Part shown: positions 24,541 through 33,627 of the stretch, piece after piece | Numbering within the stretch: the stretch's first letter is position 1 | Layout: every line of letters begins with the position of its first letter | Source: Bacteroidales bacterium | Lineage (GTDB): Bacteria; Bacteroidota; Bacteroidia; Bacteroidales; Marinilabiliaceae | Assembly: GCA_900766825.1 (NCBI GenBank) | Contig: CAAFWU010000037.1 | Coordinates: 9,676-73,675, forward strand | DNA length: 64,000 nt | Reading direction: 5' to 3' | The notes under the pieces: model-generated | Seen by the model: only the letters and a program-made list of their open reading frames with translations | What the model was told of the DNA's origin: nothing | Database searches by the model: none | Position numbers and translations under genes: made by a program

Positions 24541-26499
24541 ATGAACCAAAGAGAGAAGGACTATAAAGAGCTGACCACCATAGTCAAGCTTTTGGAGCGC
24601 AGCGTGCGCTTGTTTGGCAACAACACCCTGATGATGGAGAAGCAAGCAGGCCAATGGCGCGAGTGGACCTATGCCCAAATTCGTGACGAGGCTCGCCATT
24701 TTGCCGCAGGCCTCATGCAGATGGGGTACCATAAGGGCGACCGCATAGCCTTGCTGGCCGAGGGTCGCAAAGACTGGTTGGTGGCCGAACTGGGTATGAT
24801 GTACATTGGCGTCATCAACGTCCCCCTCTCTGTCAAGCTCGACCCCGCCACCGAGGTCACCTTCCGCCTCAACCACTCGGGAGCCCGCATGATCATTGTG
24901 TCGCGCAATCAGGCCCCCAAGATGCTGCAGGTCGACCTCTCGAACTCCGCCATAGAGACGGTGCTTTACTTCGACGAGGTGCCCACCGATGGTCCCATGG
25001 CTCCTTTGGCCAAGTCCTATGCCGCCGTGTGCACCAATGGCGTTCAGTGGCTTGCCGACCCCGCCAACGCTCAGGCTTTCGAGAGCGTGGTGGCTGGCAT
25101 TGAGCCCGACGATTTGGCCAACATATCCTACACCAGTGGCACCACGGCGGACCCCAAGGGCATCATGCTCAGCCAACGAAACTATGTGGCCAACGCCATG
25201 CAGGCCTGCTGCCGCGTTACCATACCACCCGAGGGCGTCACACTCTCCATCTTGCCTTGGGACCACAGTTTTGCCCACACCGTTTGCATCTATTGCTTCA
25301 TGTACTACGGTGCCCGTGTGGCCGCTCAGGATGCCGGACGCTCGCCCATGGAGGCCCTCCGCAATATACCACTCAATATTAAGGAGGTGCGCCCAACCCT
25401 CATGATGTCGGTGCCAGCCCTAAGCAAGGCATTCCGCAAAAACATAGAGGGCGCCATACGTTCCAAGGGCAAGGTAGCTTGGCAGATGTTCAGCTTCTTC
25501 CTTGGGGTCAACTATAAGTACAATGGCAATTGGTTCAACCGTGGCAAGGGGTGGCGCATGCTGCTGACTCCGCTGGTGGCCTTGGGCAATAAACTCATTT
25601 TCAATAAGGTGAAGGAGAATTTTGGTGGCCGACTGAAGCACTTTATTGGAGGCGGTGCCCTGCTGGACATCGAGCTCCAGCGATTCTTTGCCGCCGTGGG
25701 AATCCCCATCACTCAGGGCTATGGCTTGTCGGAGGCTTCGCCTGTTATATCCACCAACTCGTTGGATGCCTGCAAGTTCGGCTCATCGGGCAAGATTGTG
25801 GGCTTCATGGATCTGAAGATTTGCGACGCCGATGGCAACGAACTGCCTCGTGGCCAGAAGGGCGAGATTGTGATTAAGGGCGACAACGTTATGAAGGGCT
25901 ATTGGCGCAACGAGAGTGCCTCGGCCGACTCCATTCGCAACGGTTGGCTCTATACGGGCGACATGGGCTACGTGGACCAAGATGACTTCCTCTATGTCCT
26001 GGGTCGTTTCAAGAGTCTGCTCATCAGTTCCGATGGCGAAAAGTATAGCCCAGAGGGCATCGAGGAGTCCATTGTGGAACTTAGCGACTGCATCGACCAG
26101 TGCATGATCTACAATAACCAGAGCCCCTTTACCGTGGGTGTGGTGGTGCCCAACGTTCAGGCCATCAAACGATACGTTGCCGAGGCTGGTCACGACATCC
26201 ATAGCCCCAAGGCCATCGATTTGGCTCTCAGCCTCATAGGTCAGCAGTTGGCCGCATTCCGCAAGGGTGGCGAACACGAGAGCCTCTTCCCCAGCCGATG
26301 GATTCCTGCCGCAGTGGCCATTCTGCCCGAGCCCATGACCGAGCAGAACAAGATGATTAACTCCACCATGAAGATGGTTCGCAACCGAGTTACCGAGGTC
26401 TACAAATCCACCATCGACAGCCTCTTCACCCCCGAGCGCAAGGACTTTGCTTGCAAAGCCAACCGCGACGCTCTGGCTCAACTGCTCGCCAAAAACTAA
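24541..26499 (+). CDS. AMP-binding long-chain acyl-CoA ligase
   Basis: A 652-residue adenylate-forming enzyme that activates a fatty acid with ATP and CoA. Motifs: the P-loop YTSGTTADPKGIM (197-209), QGYGLSEASPVIS, and the C-terminal hinge TGDMGYVDQDDFLYVLGRFKSL. The insert NWFNRGKGWRMLLTPLVALGNKLIFNKVKENFGG (about 335-370) is usual in long-chain/FadD15-type enzymes. I chose ATG 24541 (MNQREKDYKELTTIVKLLE) since the upstream in-frame extension contains the promoter box. It is followed 50 bases later by the RluA gene on the same strand. Confidence 0.93.
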   Translation: MNQREKDYKELTTIVKLLERSVRLFGNNTLMMEKQAGQWREWTYAQIRDEARHFAAGLMQMGYHKGDRIALLAEGRKDWLVAELGMMYIGVINVPLSVKLDPATEVTFRLNHSGARMIIVSRNQAPKMLQVDLSNSAIETVLYFDEVPTDGPMAPLAKSYAAVCTNGVQWLADPANAQAFESVVAGIEPDDLANISYTSGTTADPKGIMLSQRNYVANAMQACCRVTIPPEGVTLSILPWDHSFAHTVCIYCFMYYGARVAAQDAGRSPMEALRNIPLNIKEVRPTLMMSVPALSKAFRKNIEGAIRSKGKVAWQMFSFFLGVNYKYNGNWFNRGKGWRMLLTPLVALGNKLIFNKVKENFGGRLKHFIGGGALLDIELQRFFAAVGIPITQGYGLSEASPVISTNSLDACKFGSSGKIVGFMDLKICDADGNELPRGQKGEIVIKGDNVMKGYWRNESASADSIRNGWLYTGDMGYVDQDDFLYVLGRFKSLLISSDGEKYSPEGIEESIVELSDCIDQCMIYNNQSPFTVGVVVPNVQAIKRYVAEAGHDIHSPKAIDLALSLIGQQLAAFRKGGEHESLFPSRWIPAAVAILPEPMTEQNKMINSTMKMVRNRVTEVYKSTIDSLFTPERKDFACKANRDALAQLLAKN

Positions 26500-26549
26500 G
26501 GCATTCTCCTTATAGTATACCGAGCCCAGCATCCCCCCATAAATTAAAA

Positions 26550-28217
26550 ATGTCCTGCCCCCTTTTCCACCCTCTGCCCCCAGATGCTCTTGCGTCCTCT
26601 GCACCTCTGCCCACCCTCTTCACCTATCCCTTTGCCTATGTGCCGAGCGATGTGTGCCGAGCCGCAGCCCGCGCCGTCCGCAGCCATCTCTTGACCCACC
26701 CCGAGTGGGCTGCTGAGTTGGAGGGTGGCAAGATGATGGGCGTTCTGGTCTGTAGAGACCCCGAGGGGAACGTCGGTTTCCTCGCAGCCTTCTCTGGCAC
26801 ATTGGGCGGAACGCTCACCCACCCTTGGTTCGTGCCACCCGTTTTGGACTACGAGCAACCCACTGGCATCTTCAAAACCGAAGAGAATGCCATATCGGCC
26901 CTTAACCGCCATATCGATGCCCTCCGCCAAAGTGACGAGCTACGCAACCTCCGCACCCAACTGTCTCAGGTTCAGACCCAAAGCCACACCGAGATCGAGA
27001 CCGCCAAAGCCCTCATGGCTCAGCACAAAGACCAGAGGCGCATCCTACGTGCCCAGCATCCCGAGATGGCCGACGAACTCGACCGACAGAGCCAATTCGA
27101 GAAGGCCGAGCTCAAACGCCTAACGGCACGCTGGCGCACGATGGAGGACGACATCAAAAGCCAGATTGCAACGCACGAGGCTGAGGTGCAAACCCTTGTG
27201 ACCGAGCGCAAAAGGCGGTCCAATATCTTGCAGCGATGGCTCTTTAGCCGCATGAGGCTCTCTTGTGCCGACGGGGCTCAGGTCTCCGTACGCGACATTT
27301 TTCTGCAAGCAGGTCGGGGAATTCCCCCCTCGGGCACGGGCGAATGTGCGGCTCCCCGTATGCTCCACTATGCATATGGTCATGGGCTTCGCCCCATCAG
27401 CATGGCCGAGTTCTGGGTTGGGCGCTCGCCTGTGGGGCAGATCCGCACCGATGGCGATTTCTACCCAGCTTGCCAAACCAAGTGCGGTCCTCTGCTGAGC
27501 CGCATGCTTCGCGGGGTACCCATGGAGCCCAACCCATTGGTGTCGCACACCAGACCTGTGCTGATGGGGGATACAGAACGCCCCCTGACTCCTCAAGACA
27601 TTGTCATTCTCTACGAGGACGCCGACCTTATGGTCGTTGAGAAACCCGAGGGCCTCGTTACCGTGACCGACCGAACCGATGTGCCCTCGCTCATGCCGAT
27701 GGTTCGCCAGCTGCGCCCCGACATAGAGGGTCCTGGCTACGTCCATCGCCTCGACCAAGCCACGAGCGGCATTGTGCTCATTGCCAAACGACCCGATGTG
27801 CACACCGCCTTGCAAATGCTCTTTGAGACCCGACGGGTTCGCAAACGTTATGTGGCCATATTGGAGAGGGCACCGAGGCAGACGCATGGGGTAATAAACT
27901 TGCCCCTTATTCCCAACATCGACGACCGACCCCGTCAAATGGTGGACATGGTGCGTGGACGCCGAGCCCTGACTCGTTTCGAGGTGGTGGAGAGCTACGC
28001 CAATGGGCGCACACGCGTCTTTTTTTATCCTGAGACGGGGCGCACACATCAGCTTCGCGTTCATGCCGCATCGCCCTTGGGACTGGGGGCTCCCATTGTG
28101 GGGGATAACCTCTATGGGCATCTGTCAGAGCGACTTATGTTGCATGCCGATATGCTGGAGTTTGAGCACCCCACAACGGGGCGGGTCTGCCGTGTGGTTT
28201 CGCACGTACCATTTTGA
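26550..28217 (+). CDS. RluA-family pseudouridine synthase with N-terminal extension
   Basis: A 555-residue protein. The C-terminal half (about 350-555) is a pseudouridine synthase: VILYEDADLMVVEKPEGLVTVT, the catalytic Asp402 in HRLDQATSG, and RTHQLRVHAASPLGLGAPIVGD. The first 340 residues include a coiled-coil-like stretch at about 125-225 (LRNLRTQLSQVQTQSHTEIETAKALM) and a region with MLHYAYGHGLRPISMAEFWVG. This long form is common in Bacteroidetes and differs from compact RluA (about 220 residues). It modifies uridines in rRNA or tRNA; the target is unknown. The start ATG 26550 is 50 bases after the ligase stop. Confidence 0.85.
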   Translation: MSCPLFHPLPPDALASSAPLPTLFTYPFAYVPSDVCRAAARAVRSHLLTHPEWAAELEGGKMMGVLVCRDPEGNVGFLAAFSGTLGGTLTHPWFVPPVLDYEQPTGIFKTEENAISALNRHIDALRQSDELRNLRTQLSQVQTQSHTEIETAKALMAQHKDQRRILRAQHPEMADELDRQSQFEKAELKRLTARWRTMEDDIKSQIATHEAEVQTLVTERKRRSNILQRWLFSRMRLSCADGAQVSVRDIFLQAGRGIPPSGTGECAAPRMLHYAYGHGLRPISMAEFWVGRSPVGQIRTDGDFYPACQTKCGPLLSRMLRGVPMEPNPLVSHTRPVLMGDTERPLTPQDIVILYEDADLMVVEKPEGLVTVTDRTDVPSLMPMVRQLRPDIEGPGYVHRLDQATSGIVLIAKRPDVHTALQMLFETRRVRKRYVAILERAPRQTHGVINLPLIPNIDDRPRQMVDMVRGRRALTRFEVVESYANGRTRVFFYPETGRTHQLRVHAASPLGLGAPIVGDNLYGHLSERLMLHADMLEFEHPTTGRVCRVVSHVPF

Positions 28218-28285
28218 AGGGAGGACTCCATTTCACTATATATAAAGACAGACGTTTATATCTACCATTGCGCCATGGTTGCCTT

Positions 28286-30040
28286 ATGAATAGAAACTTC
28301 CTTATTTTTATTGCTTTACCTTTGCTTCTTTTGGGCGTAGTCCCCAATGTCTCGGCATCAGTTTTGCAAAATAAGAGTGTGATAGAGATGTTGGATTCCT
28401 TGGATCGCACATTGCAGCGAGCCGATGACTTTGTGCAGAAAAAGGAGCAGCGGTTGCGGGAACTATATGCCAGCCGACCAACATTACGGGTTGACGAGGA
28501 AACCTATTGGTTCCTTCATCGACTCTTCGATGAGTATGCCACATATCGTGCCGACTCTGCCATATCTCTATCTCAGCAATTGGAAAATATGGCTCAGAAG
28601 TTGGACCGAGCCGATTGGGTGGCTGATTGCCGCATTCAACGGTCACGCATTTTGGTCTGCTCGGGCATGCTCAAGGAGGCGGGCGATGTTATTGCTCATG
28701 TGAATCCACAACGCCTAATGCCCAAACAGAGGGTGGCATATTGGCGTCAGATGGCTTTTCTTATCTCTCATCAGGTTATGTATTTGGGTGATGAGGTGAC
28801 TAATCAGGCATATAAGGATAGCATGATGCTTTTGGAGAAGGCCTATAACGACTCGTCCTACTGCTCGGAGTTGACCGATGCAACTAATGAGTCGGCTTTG
28901 GGCGAGGTCTCCCTCTGGAGCAAAGCTTGGAAAAATAGGAATACGGCCCATGCTCATCAGATTCGCTTGGAGATGGAGAGCGTCTTGCTAAGTAATGATG
29001 CCTCGCTGGACTCTCGCACAGAAGCCATGAACCTCTATGCTTTGGCTTGTCTCTGTTTGGACGAGGGCGACACAGTGGGGTATGTGGTCAACTTATCGCG
29101 TTCGGCCATTGCCGATTTGCGCATAGCCAATAGGGACATAGCCTCTATGCAAGAACTCTCTCTTTGGTGTTTTTCGCAGGGCAACAATGACCGCGCCTAT
29201 GCCTATGCCAACTTCTGTTTCTTGGCGGCTCAGCAGATGCAGGACAGAATCCGTATTGCTCAGAACTTGAGGACTTTGGATGCTATTCATAAGGTCTACA
29301 ACCAGCGCGACGCTTTGCTGATGAAGCGTATGCAACATTGGCTCACGCTGATTGTGGTGCTCTCTGTGGTGTTGGCTTTGGCTTTGGGCATTATTGTTTG
29401 GCAAGTGGTGCGCCTGCGCCGTCGTGGTGAGCTAACCATGGCTCTCAATGCCCAGTTGGCAGATCATGTGGCACATTTGGACCAAAGTCAGCAAGAGACG
29501 CTGTTGGTGAACGAAAAACTTAAGGAGTTGAGTTGCGAACTGCAGGAAAAAAATGTCAGTTTGGAGGAGGCCGATAGGGTCAAAGAGGCTTGTTTGGCAC
29601 ATGTATTCCAACTCTGCTCAACATACATAAGTAAGCTCGACGAGCAACGTAAGTTGGTGAACCGCAAGATAAAAGCTGGTCAGATAAACGAACTAAGACA
29701 ACAGACCGAGACCCCTTTGGTCAAGGCTGAGTTAAAGGAGTTCTATGATAATTTCGATGAAATTTTCCTAAGTGTATACCCCAACTTTGTCAGAGACCTA
29801 AACTCTCTGCTTCGCCCCGAGGAACAGATTGTGTCGCGCGAGGGAGAGAAGCTAAATACCGATCTCCGCATTTATGCTCTTGTTCGTCTGGGCATCAACG
29901 ATAGTACCCAAATTGCCGACTTTCTCCATTGCTCTACACAAACGGTGTATAATAACAGGCTTAAGATGAGAAACAAAAGTCTGCTGTCGAAAGATGAGTT
30001 CGCTCGTAGGGTTTGCACGCTGGGGCGCGGGAGTGCATAG
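28286..30040 (+). CDS. DUF6377 membrane-bound regulator of the downstream PUL
   Basis: A 584-residue protein: signal peptide (MNRNFLIFIALPLLLLGVVP), an alpha-helical TPR-like sensor of about 25-345, one membrane segment (about 351-373, LTLIVVLSVVLALALGIIVW), a coiled coil (about 395-450) and a C-terminal domain ending STQIADFLHCSTQTVYNNRLKMRNKSL, a helix-turn-helix-like stretch. This is the DUF6377 architecture, often found beside susC/susD in Bacteroidetes. It would detect a periplasmic signal and act on DNA from the membrane. It starts 68 bases after the RluA gene and ends at a terminator, so the SusC operon is transcribed separately. The regulatory role is an inference. Confidence 0.75.
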   Translation: MNRNFLIFIALPLLLLGVVPNVSASVLQNKSVIEMLDSLDRTLQRADDFVQKKEQRLRELYASRPTLRVDEETYWFLHRLFDEYATYRADSAISLSQQLENMAQKLDRADWVADCRIQRSRILVCSGMLKEAGDVIAHVNPQRLMPKQRVAYWRQMAFLISHQVMYLGDEVTNQAYKDSMMLLEKAYNDSSYCSELTDATNESALGEVSLWSKAWKNRNTAHAHQIRLEMESVLLSNDASLDSRTEAMNLYALACLCLDEGDTVGYVVNLSRSAIADLRIANRDIASMQELSLWCFSQGNNDRAYAYANFCFLAAQQMQDRIRIAQNLRTLDAIHKVYNQRDALLMKRMQHWLTLIVVLSVVLALALGIIVWQVVRLRRRGELTMALNAQLADHVAHLDQSQQETLLVNEKLKELSCELQEKNVSLEEADRVKEACLAHVFQLCSTYISKLDEQRKLVNRKIKAGQINELRQQTETPLVKAELKEFYDNFDEIFLSVYPNFVRDLNSLLRPEEQIVSREGEKLNTDLRIYALVRLGINDSTQIADFLHCSTQTVYNNRLKMRNKSLLSKDEFARRVCTLGRGSA

Positions 30041-30092
30041 CGATAAGGGTTGTTTGTTTAGATAGGAAGATTATAAATCCATATAACATTTT

Positions 30093-30123
30093 GCCCCTCC
30101 AAATTATTGGAGGGGCTTTTGTG
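30093..30123 (+). terminator. Intrinsic terminator after the DUF6377 gene
   Basis: GCCCCTCCAA-ATTA-TTGGAGGGGC (30093-30116) followed by TTTT: perfect 10-base arms. Confidence 0.9.
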
Positions 30124-30337
30124 TTTCCATATTTAATCCCTGACTTCAAGTGTTCTGTTTCCTAATTCTTAAAATTATCACTTTATTTTGTCTGCATTTT
30201 GTAATAATTTGCATTTAACATTTTATGTCTAAGTCAACGAAACTTTACTTTTTGCCTTTGAGGTAAAAGGGATAAAGTGTTGATTATTAGATAGTGAGAG
30301 TTGTGAGTGAGTTTACTTTTTAGTCTTACTCAAGATA
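30124..30337. other. Intergenic stretch upstream of the SusC promoter, no gene seen
   Basis: An A+T-rich spacer within the 406-base gap between the DUF6377 and susC genes. It may contain the regulator's binding site, but I see no clear inverted repeat. Confidence 0.5.
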
Positions 30338-30366
30338 TTTGTCCCTATTAAGACAAGGTAACTTTG
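30338..30366 (+). promoter_or_regulatory. Promoter of the susC operon
   Basis: TTTG (30338-30341) and TAACTTTG (30359-30366), 17 bases apart, match the Bacteroidetes promoter form. The start codon is 80 bases downstream. Confidence 0.65.
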
Positions 30367-30446
30367 CTCTACGGAATTTCACAAACGCCAACAAGGTGAT
30401 TGCTTGATTCCGAGTAAAGACAAATACCAATCTAAACAAACAAAGT

Positions 30447-33400
30447 ATGAAATCAGCAACAAGAAGATTGTTCTTCTCGTGCCTCTTATCACTTCTGTGC
30501 ATTGTAGCGTGGGCGCAGACAAGGGCAGTGAGCGGAACGGTGCGCGATGCCTCTGGCGTCCCTGTCATTGGTGCCTACGTGCTTGAGGAGGGTACCTCTA
30601 ATGGTACCGTAACCGATGCCAACGGTGCTTTCGCAATCAATGTGGGATCCAATGCAACTCTCGTGGCTCAGTTTGTGGGCTATAACTCTCAGAAAGAGAT
30701 TGTTGGCGACCGCACAACCATCGATTTCGTCCTCTCCGATGAGATGCAGGAACTGCAAGAACTTATGGTTATTGGCTATGGCGTTCAGAAAAAAAGTGTC
30801 GTCACCGCCAGTATTGCTCGAGTGGGTGCCGAGGAACTTAGTCAAACAGCTCCTACGCGTGTTGATAACGCTCTCAAAGGTCTGGCCGCAGGCGTTCAGG
30901 TGACAACACAAAACGGTCAGCCAGGTTCTGCCGCTGTGGTACGTGTGCGTGGTACTGGTACCATCAACAACTCCGACCCCCTCTATATTGTGGACGGTAT
31001 GCCTGTCAACGGTGGCATCGATAATATCAACCCTGCGGACATCGCCTCCATCGAGGTGCTTAAGGATGCTGCCTCGGCCGCTGTCTACGGTGCTCGTGCG
31101 GCCAACGGCGTTGTGCTCGTGACCACCAAGAAGGGTGCCGAGGGTAAGGTAGACATCTCCTACGATGGCTCCTTTGGTTGGCAGAGCGCTTGGAAAAAAC
31201 GCGATATGCTCAACGCCACCATGTACGCCACCCTCATGAACGAGGCTGCCGACTACGCTGGTCAGGCTCGTAAGTTTGAGAATCCTGAAGCGCTGGGCGA
31301 GGGTACCAACTGGCAAGATGTGGCTTTCAACGACGGTGCTTTTGTTACCAACCATCAGTTGAGCGTCTCGGGAGCCAACGATCACGTCAACTACTATTTC
31401 TCGGTAGGCTATCTGGACCACGAGGGCATCTTGGGTGGCAACTACGACCACTCGAACTACAAGCGTCTCTCGCTCCGCAGCAATACCCTCTACAAGATTT
31501 TCGATGCCAAGGAGAACCGCAATTTCCTCCACACCCTCAATGCAGGTGTCAACGTGAGCTATTCTCGTGTGCGTAGCCAAAGCATCGAGGCTGGTAATCT
31601 AACCGCTTCGGTAATGGCCGATGCTCTCTTCATGGATCCAACTCTTAAGGTCTATGCCGACAGCGAGCAGGAAGTTCTCGATATGGCGGGCAGCAACTAC
31701 GAAGCCAAATATGGTGAGTTGGTTCGCGACAAGAACTCGGGTCGTTTGCTCATGGTGCCTTCGCCCGACTTCAACGAGCTCTCCAACCCTCTGGGTCGTC
31801 TCTCTTTGCCCACCGAGACCAACAATTCGGACAAGGTGATTGCCAACATCAACGTTGAACTTGGCATTTGGGACAACCTAAAGTACAAATTCTCATGGGG
31901 CTCCGATCTGGCTTTCTGGGGCACGGATGGATATAAGTACGCCTACTATCTGAACAAAAACAACCGCAACGAGGATTCGCAAGTCTGGTCGCAGATGAAC
32001 CGTGGCTACACTTGGCTCATCGAGAACTTGCTCACCTACGACAATACTTTTGGAGACCACTCTGTGGCCGTGGTGCTCGGTCAGAGCTCGCAACGCTACG
32101 AGGCTCGTCAGCTGGGTGGCTCGGCCTACGACATGGTCGACATCATTGAGGATAAGGCCAACTTGAACTTCACCACTGGTTTGGCTTCCGATGGCAGACG
32201 TGATAGCTACGGTGGTATGCAGGACCCCAATAGCTTGGCTTCTTATTTCGGTCGCGTAAGCTACAACTTTGCCGAGCGCTATATGTTCCAGTTCACTGTT
32301 CGTCGCGATGGTTCTTCTCGCTTCGGTCCCAACAACAAGTGGGGTACCTTCCCCTCAGTTTCCGCAGGTTGGAACATTGCCAACGAGCCCTTTATGGCCA
32401 ATGGTCCCGAGTGGCTCAATAATGCCAAGGTTCGCTTCTCGTGGGGTAAGAATGGTAACGAGAACATCGGCAACTTCCTCTACACAGCCAATGTGGCACT
32501 GGGCAACAACTATGTGCTTGGCACTGGCGACTCTCAGAAGATTGTGAACGGCTCCAAACCTTCGGGCACTCCAAACCCCGACATCAAGTGGGAGGAGAGT
32601 GAGCAGACCAACGTGGGCATCGACCTCGGTTTCTTTGCAAATGCCCTGACCCTGAGTGTAGATTACTACAAGAAGAGTACCAACGGTATGCTCAAAGAGA
32701 TGGCTGTGCCCTCCTACTTGGGTGAGTCGAAACCTTGGGGCAACGTGGGCTCCATGGAAAACTCGGGTGTTGAATTCGAGTTGGGCTACAAACTTCGTAA
32801 GGGCGACTTCCACTTTGGCGTTCGTGCCAACATGAGCTACCTGAAGAACGAACTTATTAATCTGGGCAATGCCGACGGTTTCCAAACCATGGACAATGTG
32901 CATCAGATAGGCAACATTTCTCGTGCCGAGAACGGTCAGCCCTATCCCTACTTCTGGGGTCTGAAGACCAATGGCATCTTCCAAAACCAAGCTGAGATTG
33001 ATGCCTACGCCAAGGATGGGGTGCTCATTCAGCCCAATGCTGTGCCTGGCGACGTACGTTTTGTGGACCTTAACGGCGATGGCGTCATCGACGATAACGA
33101 TAAGACCAATATCGGCAAGGGTACTCCCGACTGGACCTTTGGCCTGAATATCAATGCCGAGTGGAAAGGCATAGACTTCTCTATGTTGATTTCTGGTCAG
33201 TGGGGCAACGACATTGTGGACGTGACCCGTCGTTTGGACTGCCAATGGGTCAACCTGCCCGCCGAGTTTGCCGATCGTTGGCATGGTGAGGGCACTTCCA
33301 ACTCCATGCCCCGCTTCTGCTGGAGCGGCAACGACAACAACAAGAACTGGGGTAACTTCTCCGACCTCTACGTTCGCAATGGTGCCTTTGCGCGAATCAA

Positions 33401-33614
33401 GAATATGCAGCTTGGCTACACACTGCCCCAGAGCTTGACAGAGAAGTTCTTTGTGGAGAGACTCCGCATCTATGCTGCTGCCGAGAACTTGGCCACCTTC
33501 ACCTCTTACGAGGGTATGGAACCTGAGCTCAACAACGACACCCAGAGTGGTATCGACCGTGGCTACTATCCTCAGGCTCGCACCTTCTCCTTTGGCATAA
33601 ACTTGAATTTCTAA
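30447..33614 (+). CDS. susC: SusC-like TonB-dependent outer-membrane transporter
   Basis: A 1055-residue protein: signal peptide (1-23, ending VAWA), CarboxypepD_reg-like domain (about 27-110, VSGTVRDASGVPVIGAYVLEEG), plug domain (about 115-225, VDNALKGLAAGVQVTTQNGQPGSAAVVRVRG; the signature DPLYIVDGMPVNG and IEVLKDAASAAVYGARAANGVVLVTTK), then a 22-strand-type barrel ending FSFGINLNF. It imports oligosaccharides with a SusD lid, driven by TonB. Followed 13 bases later by susD and then GH3, so these three form the operon. The glycan cannot be read from the sequence; the paired GH3 points to a beta-linked substrate. Confidence 0.96.
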   Translation: MKSATRRLFFSCLLSLLCIVAWAQTRAVSGTVRDASGVPVIGAYVLEEGTSNGTVTDANGAFAINVGSNATLVAQFVGYNSQKEIVGDRTTIDFVLSDEMQELQELMVIGYGVQKKSVVTASIARVGAEELSQTAPTRVDNALKGLAAGVQVTTQNGQPGSAAVVRVRGTGTINNSDPLYIVDGMPVNGGIDNINPADIASIEVLKDAASAAVYGARAANGVVLVTTKKGAEGKVDISYDGSFGWQSAWKKRDMLNATMYATLMNEAADYAGQARKFENPEALGEGTNWQDVAFNDGAFVTNHQLSVSGANDHVNYYFSVGYLDHEGILGGNYDHSNYKRLSLRSNTLYKIFDAKENRNFLHTLNAGVNVSYSRVRSQSIEAGNLTASVMADALFMDPTLKVYADSEQEVLDMAGSNYEAKYGELVRDKNSGRLLMVPSPDFNELSNPLGRLSLPTETNNSDKVIANINVELGIWDNLKYKFSWGSDLAFWGTDGYKYAYYLNKNNRNEDSQVWSQMNRGYTWLIENLLTYDNTFGDHSVAVVLGQSSQRYEARQLGGSAYDMVDIIEDKANLNFTTGLASDGRRDSYGGMQDPNSLASYFGRVSYNFAERYMFQFTVRRDGSSRFGPNNKWGTFPSVSAGWNIANEPFMANGPEWLNNAKVRFSWGKNGNENIGNFLYTANVALGNNYVLGTGDSQKIVNGSKPSGTPNPDIKWEESEQTNVGIDLGFFANALTLSVDYYKKSTNGMLKEMAVPSYLGESKPWGNVGSMENSGVEFELGYKLRKGDFHFGVRANMSYLKNELINLGNADGFQTMDNVHQIGNISRAENGQPYPYFWGLKTNGIFQNQAEIDAYAKDGVLIQPNAVPGDVRFVDLNGDGVIDDNDKTNIGKGTPDWTFGLNINAEWKGIDFSMLISGQWGNDIVDVTRRLDCQWVNLPAEFADRWHGEGTSNSMPRFCWSGNDNNKNWGNFSDLYVRNGAFARIKNMQLGYTLPQSLTEKFFVERLRIYAAAENLATFTSYEGMEPELNNDTQSGIDRGYYPQARTFSFGINLNF

Positions 33615-33627
33615 TTTGTCAAAAGCT

